Source of the DNA: Romanomermis culicivorax
Taxonomy: Eukaryota > Nematoda > Enoplea > Mermithida > Mermithidae
Length of the DNA stretch: 64,000 bases
Direction of reading: 5' to 3'
NCBI GenBank assembly: GCA_963922205.1
Contig: CAWUHX010000122.1
Span: forward strand, 1-64,000
Made by a program: the position numbers and the translations under genes. Positions 49,264 to 64,000 of this stretch are shown here, piece after piece. The notes under the pieces are model-generated. The model was given only the letters and a program-made list of their open reading frames with translations. It was not told the DNA's origin and did no database searches. Numbering within the stretch: position 1 is the first letter of the stretch; the number at the start of each line of letters is the position of its first letter.

Positions 49264-50296
49264 TGTCACGATAAGTGAATTTGTAAAGTATGTAAATTAA
49301 GCTAAGCTTAAGGTTACTGTATAATTTCGTCCAAATTAGTTCGTGTAGGAATTGTACAGTAATCCATTATTAAGTTGTTTTTCCATTTTTTACCATTAGG
49401 GAAAATGTAGGTTAAGTAGCCCATTGTTTGTACATTTTTGACGATAATTTGCCAAAACCATTAGTGCATTTTCGTTTCATTATTTACTCGGCCATCGCAA
49501 AATATGTATGGAAAGGATTACAGTAGGAAAATAAGAGCCCAAAAAACAGAGAACTACTAATCCCTTTTGTCCACTTACCAACTCCCACCCGATGGGTGGA
49601 CAACTTCAAGGAACCCGTCATAAACAAGTTCAACCAATCAGGTTCAAACATTTTCCTCCATTCCCAATAAACAACTCTAGCGAATGAGATTTCCCTCACC
49701 AAAAACCCCACCTCTTTTTCCGGATCCTCGAAAAAAAAACGGAAAAACGGTCAGTTCGTTCTTTTGGATCCTCGAAAATCGGCAGCGTCTCACTTTACCG
49801 ACTACGTGAGTTCCCTACCTCTTCGTGTGTTGTATTTTTCTTGGACGACGTTCATTCCGTCCGGCAGGTTGTTTTTGTTTGAGGACGACGTTCATCCGTC
49901 CAATTAGTTTGTGTTTGTTCGAGGACGACGTTCACCCGTCCAATTGGTTTGCATTTGTTCGAGGACGACGTTCACCCGTCCAATTGTGTGTGTTTATCGG
50001 CGACGTTTATCCGCCAATAATTTATTTTCGAGACAACGCCTATCCCTCCATAGGAATCTCACCTCCCCGACTCATATTTATCCCTCCATAGGAATCTCAC
50101 CTCCCCGACTCATATTTAGTAGCTCTCAGATTCCTTTTCTCTCAGTTGCTCTTATTCTCCTGCCCGTGTCCCCTGCCTTATCCACATTATTGTAATTTAG
50201 CCTGTTAATATTCTATTTCAATAAACGAATATTTTAGAGGCGTTTACATAACCAGGAAAATTACCCTTTACGTTAACAAGTGACCCTTACGTAACA
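49264..50296 (+). repeat. Element B 5' LTR (1033 bp)
   Basis: Runs from TGTCACGATAAG to CCTTACGTTAACAAGTGACC...CTTACGTAACA, with canonical TG..CA ends. AATAAA at 50220-50225 marks the probable R region. Contains a 40-bp tandem array (49841-50016) and a 36-bp doublet (CCTCCATAGGAATCTCACC) at about 50046-50117. Confidence 0.95.
49841..50016. repeat. 40-bp tandem array GAGGACGACGTTCAYCCGTC in LTR
   Basis: Copies start at 49841 (diverged), 49881, 49921 and 49961 with exact 40-bp period, plus a final partial unit (GGCGACGTTTATCCGCC). The same array is in the 3' LTR, where three or four of the LTR-LTR differences fall, consistent with exchange between repeat units. Confidence 0.9.
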
Positions 50297-50298
50297 AG

Positions 50299-50308
50299 TG
50301 GCGACCGT
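50299..50308 (+). other. Element B primer-binding site
   Basis: TGGCGACCGT, two bases (AG) after the LTR end. TGGCGACCG is the form known from mdg1/412-type Gypsy elements primed by tRNA-Arg; the tRNA in this species was not checked. Confidence 0.75.
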
Positions 50309-50328
50309 ACCTATCCGAACGGAAAAAA

Positions 50329-50334
50329 GTAAGT
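50329..50334 (+). promoter_or_regulatory. Candidate splice donor in element B leader
   Basis: AAAAAA|GTAAGT, a near-consensus donor about 20 bp past the primer site, where retroviral major splice donors often sit. It pairs logically with the acceptor at 52197. Confidence 0.5.
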
Positions 50335-50390
50335 CCCTAGTTTTTTATTCCCACCCTTCCTGTTGAAAAAGTCCCATCCCATCATTCTAA

Positions 50391-57806
<7,416 letters not shown>

Positions 57807-57834
57807 CCTGCCCAAACGAGGACGTTTGCTTTAT

Positions 57835-57846
57835 AAAGAAGGGAGG
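57835..57846 (+). other. Element B polypurine tract
   Basis: AAAGAAGGGAGG immediately before the 3' LTR, the expected primer for plus-strand DNA synthesis. Confidence 0.9.
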
Positions 57847-58878
57847 TGTCACGATAAGTGAATTTGTAAAGTATGTAAATTAAGCTAAGCTTAAGGTTAC
57901 TGTATAATTTCGTCCAAATTAGTTCGTGTAGGAATTGTACAGTAATCCATTATTAAGTTGTTTTTCCATTTTTTACCATTAGGGAAAATGTAGGTTAAGT
58001 AGCCCATTGTTTGTACATTTTTGACGATAATTTGCCAAAACCATTAGTGCATTTTCGTTTCATTATTTACTCGGCCATCGCAAAATATGTATGGAAAGGA
58101 TTACAGTAGGAAAATAAGAGCCCAAAAAACAGAGAACTACTAATCCCTTTTGTCCACTTACCAACTCCCACCCGATGGGTGGACAACTTCAAGGAACCCG
58201 TCATAAACAAGTTCAACCAATCAGGTTCAAACATTTTCCTCCATTCCCAATAAACAACTCTAGCGAATGAGATTTCCCTCACCAAAAACCCCACCTCTTT
58301 TTCCGGATCCTCGAAAAAAAAACGGAAAAACGGTCAGTTCGTTCTTTTGGATCCTCGAAAATCGGCAGCGTCTCACTTTACCGACTACGTGAGTTCCCTA
58401 CCTCTTCGTGTGTTGTATTTTTCTTGGACGACGTTCATTCCGTCCGGCAGGTTGTTTTTGTTTGAGGACGACGTTCATCCGTCCAATTAGTTTGTGTTTG
58501 TTCGAGGACGACGTTCACCCGTCCAATTAGTTTGTATTTGTTTGAGGACGACGTTCATCCGTCCAATTGTGTGTGTTTATCGGCGACGTTTATCCGCCAA
58601 TAATTTATTTTCGAGACAACGCCTATCCCTCCATAGGAATCTCACCTCCCCGATTCATATTTATCCCTCCATAGGAATCTCACCTCCCCGACTCATATTT
58701 AGTAGCTCTCAGATTCCTTTTCTCTCAGTTGCTCTTATTCTCCTGCCCGTGTCCCCTGCCTTATCCACATTATTGTAATTTAGCCTGTTAATATTCTATT
58801 TCAATAAACGAATATTTTAGAGGCGTTTACATAACCAGGAAAATTACCCTTTACGTAACAAGTGACCCTTACGTAACA
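57847..58878 (+). repeat. Element B 3' LTR (1032 bp)
   Basis: Begins TGTCACGATAAG and ends CTTACGTAACA. AATAAA at 58803-58808 is the probable polyadenylation signal. Differs from the 5' LTR mainly in the 40-bp array and by one base in the ACGTTAACAAG segment. Confidence 0.95.
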
Positions 58879-58882
58879 GACT

Positions 58883-59535
58883 CCTTTGTCCGGAAACCAA
58901 TCAGATTACAGGCAGCCATGACACTTGCCACGCCAGAGATGGTATAAAAGCGACTAGTTTAGCAGAAAGAAATAATCCGTTGAATTTCGACATTTGGAAA
59001 GTAGTGTTATTTCATCGTTCAGCGTCGGGACTCGGTGCCTTGTGCTAGTGATGTGCTGCCTCGTTCGACTTTCATATCACAGCCCCTGACACTGGATCCC
59101 GGTTGTTTGGAGTTGTCGTCAATATTATCACGACTAATGAACCCCGTTCTGTTGTGCATGTGTGCTACGGTCATGCCTTCTCAAAATGTGTCATCACCGG
59201 GTTCACATGCATAGTGGAACTGGAGTTCTGTACTTTCGACGTTTTACCGGCAACATTTTCGACCGCCATGAGTATAGGTGCCGCTGACTGGAGATATAAT
59301 GTATGTACGCTCAATTAGTTTATATCGCAGTTCTTCGGCGCCTATTTTCGTGAGTGGCCGATTCGATGAACAACGAACTATTATTAAAACTTCGGACGAT
59401 GCACCTTCAATCCTGACTGTGTACCTCTGGGCGTGTTTAATTGTTGAAAATTCATGACTAGACATCAGCATTGGGATGCATGAAAATCAAGCGAATTGAG
59501 TCGTAAGAATAACAGGTCACGATTGACCTTTCAAG
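58883..59535. other. Flank of element B with TATA-like box; no gene recognised
   Basis: TATAAAA at 58943-58949 could be a core promoter. A plus-strand frame at about 59100-59318 (LFGVVVNIITTNEP...) has some coding character but no family is recognised. It might be 5' sequence of the broken serpin gene, but no link was shown. Confidence 0.35.
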
Positions 59536-59998
59536 GAAATCGTTTCCGTATTATCTGATTTGCCTCTACCCGGTTCGTCGGCCATGGTCGATGGATCGTC
59601 GGTCAAAATTTCGGACATCGTTCAGAAGGCCGGAGTTTGTGAAAATTTTTTTCTTCAATAGTTTACTTATTTTTAAAAACTACTTGACGAGATTTATCAA
59701 TTGATACCCAACACGAAATATTTAGAGCCGTAGAAAACGTTTGTGTTCTCGCTGCCGAATGCTTCCGGGGACACTCCTTCGATTTTGTGAGGTCGACGAA
59801 AAGGGCACTGAAGTGACGGCGGAAAGTTTCGTGAAAACTGTCCCTTGTTCTTTATTCATATCAAATGAAGGTCCGAAAATCTTCACAGCCAATCAGGCGT
59901 TTTTGTTCATTTTTAAAGCTGACGGACACGAGTAAAATCAAGTCACGATTTTATTTTTTGGCAAATTTTACGGTTGCTATCATCAGTCGGTGAACTGA
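59536..59998 (+). pseudogene. Serpin 3' fragment, broken
   Basis: Two segments read as serpin. 59536-59661 gives LSDLPLPGSS...VKISDIVQKAG. 59792-59998 gives VDEKGTEVTAESFV (hinge of the reactive loop), then FTANQAFLFIFKADG and ILFFGKFYG, the last two matching the conserved serpin C-terminal strands. An in-frame TAA at 59933-59935 separates KADGHE from the final strand, which continues in the same frame to a TGA at 59998. The short gap between segments could be an intron (acceptor TTTTGTGAG at about 59791). No upstream serpin core is visible. Known serpins inhibit serine proteases; this copy is probably non-functional, or its gene model is incomplete. Confidence 0.6.
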
Positions 59999-60693
59999 AA
60001 CGGGAAAAAATCTGTGTGTTAGGTGCCGGTATGCACATTCGTACGTTGTTTAGCTTTTATAGACGTAAAAGGTTGAAGATCACTGTAGTGGGTTTGGCGG
60101 TTTTTTTCGCCATAATTGAACGAAAAGCGAATGAAAAAATGAATAATTTTTTAATTTTCGAGAATAATTTTTCGAACATGTCTCTAATCCCATCGAACAA
60201 AAGTCGAATAAATTTCCAACAAACAATCAAAAAGGAAATAAAAAATTAAAGAAAAAAGGCATTATATTCAAAATGACCCCTTTTCAAACTCCTAAGCCCA
60301 ATTGATATTCAAGATATCAAAGGATAAATAAGGTTAAAATCGCCCAAAGTCTTTTCCGAAAAACCAAGTTCAAATTTATTTCGCAAAAAAAAAAGAAAAA
60401 AGAAAGCTAGTGCATCTTGATTCCGAGAAAGAAGAAATTTTATACAAGTGGATGTTCCATCATTTTCCATCCATAAAGTGTGATTTCAAATTTTTTGATA
60501 CGAACCAATGCATCTCGGGCGGCTTTGAGAATCAATTTCTGAGGTCAAGGTCTGCTGATGAATGCACTTTTTTTGCTATACCCGAGTACAGTTTTTTTGC
60601 TGGTATAAATGAAGCAATGAATTTGGACATCATGTTAGGAACGAATATTACTTGTAAAGCATTCATAAATTTTACCTGAATATTTGAGCGGCG
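59999..60693. other. No gene recognised; unassigned frame 60410-60679
   Basis: AT-rich. The plus-strand frame 60410-60679 (89 codons; includes FDTNQCISGGFENQFL and DECTFFAIPEYSFF) has a balanced composition and could be an exon. No family is recognised and it ends just before the next element. Confidence 0.3.
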
Positions 60694-61586
60694 TGTCCCC
60701 AATACAGCGAAACTCAAAATAGTGAGACTCAAAACAGCTTTTCTCAAAACAACGAAGTCTCAAAACAGCGATTCTCATTACAGCAGAGTTTAAAAACAGC
60801 GATTGTCAAGCGATTCTAAAAACAGCGAGGTATCAAAACACCGAAGTCTCAAAAGAGGGAATCTACGGCGAATAGTAAAAGTTCTATGCTTCAGAGTAAA
60901 CGCACACATCTTTTTTATAATAAATATGCAAATCAAATACATTAAAATCGTTCTTGCTATGCACGAACGGACCGTTCCAAAATGTCAGAGAAACATTTTT
61001 GTGAAACGTTTGAAAAAACGAAAACAAAAAATAATCATAATAATTCCCGATCAAAGTTGTTTTGAATGGAGTTTAATTGCAAAAAATTTAAATTAATGAA
61101 ATAAGTAAAACAAAATGAAATAAGTAAATAAGATGAAATGAATAAAATAATTAAGCAGTAAAGGCAGAACAAAAAACAAATAATAAAGGAACGAAAAGTA
61201 AAATAATGTAGTAAAAAGTAGGTAAAAAATAGAACAAAAGTACACAACCTAAAAAAATTGAACAAAAATTGAAAAAAAAACAGAAAACATGCATGAATAA
61301 AACGCTATAATGTTGTGCATGCTATAAGGCCATAATATCAGAAATCTGGTGTTTGAAGCTAAAATGTGTGATAACCAGCATCCACCTGATCGAAATGGAG
61401 GACCAAATAGGCCATGCACCAAACCAATCACCATTCTTCCATTCTAAAGATAACTTTTTTGAAAATTCCCTATTTTGGGAATTTGTTCTGAGACTTCGCT
61501 GTTTTGAGAATCGCTGTATTGAGACATCGCTGTAATGAGCATCGCTGTATTGAGTCTCGCTATTTTGAGTTTCGCTGTATAGGGAC
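60694..61586. mobile_element. Foldback-like element with tandem-repeat TIRs (CAGCGA..CTCAAAA units)
   Basis: The left end GTCCCCAATACAGCGAAACT and the right end (inverted TTTCGCTGTATAGGGAC) frame an ~890-bp element. Each TIR consists of degenerate ~17-bp units (AACAGCGAAGTCTCAAA) over about 150 bp left and 110 bp right. An 11-bp direct repeat AATATTTGAGC lies just outside (60679-60689 and 61589-61599), a possible 10-11-bp target duplication. The interior is purine-rich (61090-61300). No coding frame. Confidence 0.7.
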
Positions 61587-61679
61587 GAAATATTTGAGCA
61601 ACTTAGTGTGACCCCGATTTCATAGAAGTGGTAGTTGATTTACTTGTCATTTAAGTGACCAAGTTTTACCTAACACTGG

Positions 61680-62944
61680 TTTTTGATTGTGTCGCAACTT
61701 GGCGCCTTGTCTCACTTTGGCGCCCAAGCTGTGCCTTATTTTGACGCCCGTTTTACTATGACGCCCGCCTCACTTTGGCGCGCGTATCATTTTGGCGCCA
61801 TCTCACTTTGGCGCCTAGTATTTGTGATTCTATCTACGCGAATTTTACGAGCGGTTTTAAATTTTACATTTTGCATTAAGCGATAAAAAATTCACTATAC
61901 TTTCCTACACGAAAATTATGTATCTACTAGTAAACTGCTGTTTCTTTGTGCTAATGATCTTCATATTAATTTATATTATAAAATTAACAGTACGTAGTGT
62001 GAGAACAGTTTGAAAATTTTACATTAGAAAGACGATGTAGATAATAAAAAAACATTTTGTAAATCCTTTTTCTTTACTTTCTGTATAACATTTCTTCCCT
62101 GTTTCCCTTTCATTCTTCCCTCTGTTTCTGTGTCTTCTTTTTTTGTCACATCATTTTGAGTTAAATAATTCTATGTCCCACTGCTTTTTTGTTTTACTTT
62201 CATATTGTGTTGTTTTTAGTTGTTTCTCCAATTTTTTTTCCAAACACTTCATTTCCGTTTCATTCAACCCACCGATTCCCTTATTATCTTATACTCGTAT
62301 TCAGTTCTCATTTATTTTTTCCATTTGTTTGTTTCCAAATTCTTTTTTTCTTTTCCCGTTTTCTATTCTTTTCTTCTACTTTTGTTTTATTTTACTCGCT
62401 CATTTTCTACTCTGTTAATTTTCTCCAATTTTGCAAAATATTTCTCTCGTGTTTTCTTTCCTTGTTTCCACTTTCCCCTTACGTTACAATTTTCAGCTTC
62501 CGTCTTCTTTTTTTGCATTTCAGTTGGTACCTTTATCTTTTTATTTAGTTTCTTTTCCTTTCCTTTTCTGTCTTCCTCCATTTTTCCTTTATTCAAAAAA
62601 AAAACTATCACGTTTCGGGCCTGGTCGTTCGCGTTACTGTAATATTTATCTCATAGTCTGCTAATTTTTGAGCCATTTCTAATTTGTTCTGAATTTTTAT
62701 GTTACATTACGAGCTACAGCACCGACACATGACATTTCAGGGCCACTGCGAAGCGACTCCGACCGATCAATGATGTTGCAAATTTGCTAATCGCTTCTCA
62801 CTTGAATTAATGATCAACATGAATGCTGAAACGCAGACTAAGGCGGGGCGCCAAGTCAAGACATCCAAGAAAATTCATTACTAAACAATAGGCGCCAAAG
62901 TGAGACGGGCGCCGAGTTAAGACAGCAGTCTCACTTTTGCGCCT
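61680..62944. mobile_element. Foldback-like element with TIR units CTCACTTTGGCGCC
   Basis: At the left, 61690-61820 holds five or six degenerate units with TCACTTTGGCGCC. At the right, 62843-62944 holds the inverse (GGCGCCAAAGTGAGAC). The interior includes a 550-bp polypyrimidine block (62060-62610) that yields spurious Phe/Ser/Leu frames. Exact ends and target duplication could not be fixed. Confidence 0.6.
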
Positions 62945-62945
62945 A

Positions 62946-63122
62946 AAACTTTCGTTCTATTTCGATTCTGCGACCGTCTCGATTCTCCGACAATTCCGAT
63001 TCTCCGACTGTTTCGTTTCTCCGTATGCCTCGATTGTCCGACTGTTTCTTTTCTTCAACTGTAATATTTCTTTTCATATTGCGATTCTTCGACTGTTCAC
63101 ATTGTCCGACTATGGTATAATA
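62946..63122. repeat. Degenerate TCGATTCTCCGACTGT tandem repeats
   Basis: Units of about 16-20 bp (TCGATTCTCCGACTGTTTC and variants) run for about 175 bp. By analogy with its neighbours this may be the left end of another foldback-like element whose right end is beyond the window. Confidence 0.55.
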
Positions 63123-63189
63123 TATTTTTAGGCTGTCTCCCAAGATATTAAAACGCAACTTAATTAACATATGAATGGAACAGATGATA

Positions 63190-63320
63190 TGTACTGTGCT
63201 ACTGCAGCCATTGTCTCGCTACAGCCACCAAACGAAAATTGATGCCCCATTACAGCCACCAATTATTCAGTAGATGTCTTGCTACAGCCACTGTCCCGTT
63301 TCAGCCACCAATATATTTTT
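63190..63320. repeat. Degenerate CTACAGCCACCAA tandem repeats
   Basis: About five units of GCTACAGCCACCAA with variable spacers. Probably the left end of an element continuing past 64000. Confidence 0.55.
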
Positions 63321-64000
63321 TAGTTTAGTTGATAACTTTTGCTTTTATATTTTTTTATCAACAAGGAGGAAAAACAAACATGTATAAAGCGAAAGAGAAC
63401 AAATGAGCAAATGAACAAAGACAACGAAGAACCAAGAAGTAGAGAAAAACAAAAGAAAACAATAATAGAGTAATCCAGGAGTGAAAACGAACTAGTACAA
63501 CCAGTAAGCGAAGCAGAAAGATTTTTAGAAAAATAAACAAAAAGAAAGATGAAAAGAAAAAACAAAAACAAACGAAAAAGTAACCATAAAAAACGAAGAA
63601 AGAAGAAGCAAGATAAAAAAGAAAGTGAAAGATGTACGAAATAAGATTAGAAAAAATTTTTCTGCCTTTTTCCTTATCTTTTTTGTTTTTTTCTAGCTAG
63701 CTTCCTCTTCTTCCTTAAGTCTGTTGCTTTTGTTACTTCTTCTTTATCAGTTTTTTCTTTCATTATATTTTTTCTGTTTTCTTCATATCTTTTCTTCATT
63801 TCTTCCCTGATTTGATTTTGTTCTGTTTAGTTTGTTGGTTTGTTTACTCAATTGTTTTGCCCTTTAGTTCAATTACTTTTTGTGATTTTATTCATGTTTC
63901 TCTCGAGTTGTATCTGTTTCATTTGTCTGTTTGTTTTTTGTTTCTCTTTATTTTGTTTACAAATCTTTTTCCTTCATGTCAATAAGGAGATATAACAAAA
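63321..64000. other. Purine-rich then pyrimidine-rich block, no gene
   Basis: 63360-63650 is A/G-rich, then 63660 to the window end is T/C-rich. Same composition as the interiors of the foldback-like elements to the left. No coding frame is credible. Confidence 0.5.

Noticed and set aside
62143..62664. Overlapping Phe/Leu/Ser-rich frames resembling membrane proteins
   Set aside because: They arise in all frames from a polypyrimidine tract; no splice or start evidence.

Overview
The window looks like a transposon-saturated stretch of a nematode genome. The evidence is short runs of the nematode telomere unit (TTAGGC, read as GCCTAA), T-rich splice acceptors ending in CAG or TAG, an EB-type cysteine-rich exon, and AT-rich DNA with small exons. 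No species can be named from the sequence alone.

Layout. (1) 1-~15187: a large GC-rich Gypsy-like LTR retroelement on the minus strand (element A). Its left LTR lies off the window. It has one 3046-codon reading frame, a leader of about 3.7 kb carrying a ~66-bp array centred on TGACGTC(A), and a probable 2-kb 5' LTR. (2) 15963-21169: a complete eight-exon choline/ethanolamine phosphotransferase gene on the minus strand; one intron carries a hAT-like element nested inside another. (3) 21937-29824: a dense graveyard of non-autonomous DNA transposons. Most have exact 8-bp or 10-bp target-site duplications, and one stack is four deep, with a fifth element beside it. (4) 32434-32954: the last exon of an EB-module protein. 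(5) 37134-48579: a nine-exon gene for a secreted or membrane-tethered protein with three Ig domains and one FN3 domain. (6) 49264-58878: a complete, young LTR retroelement on the plus strand (element B), with near-identical 1.03-kb LTRs, a GACT target duplication, a primer site, a polypurine tract and one 7.3-kb open frame. (7) 59536-59998: a broken serpin fragment. (8) 60694-64000: three or four elements whose ends are degenerate tandem repeats in inverted orientation.

The most unusual system is shared by elements A and B. In both, an envelope-like module (signal sequence, Cys-rich and N-glycosylation-rich ectodomain, transmembrane anchor) sits BETWEEN Gag and Protease-RT-RNaseH-Integrase, in one continuous frame. 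The usual place for env in retroviruses and errantiviruses is after pol. The implied polyprotein would cross the ER membrane twice, with Gag and Pol in the cytosol and Env in the lumen. Element A also has two retropepsin-type motifs and a ~0.8-kb segment that is open in two frames on the coding strand, where the alternative frame looks like the real protein. Element B has a strong splice donor in its leader and a strong acceptor just upstream of the env signal peptide, so env-pol could be made from a spliced RNA.

Exon boundaries were worked out by hand from splice signals, reading phase and family resemblance. No homology search was run.
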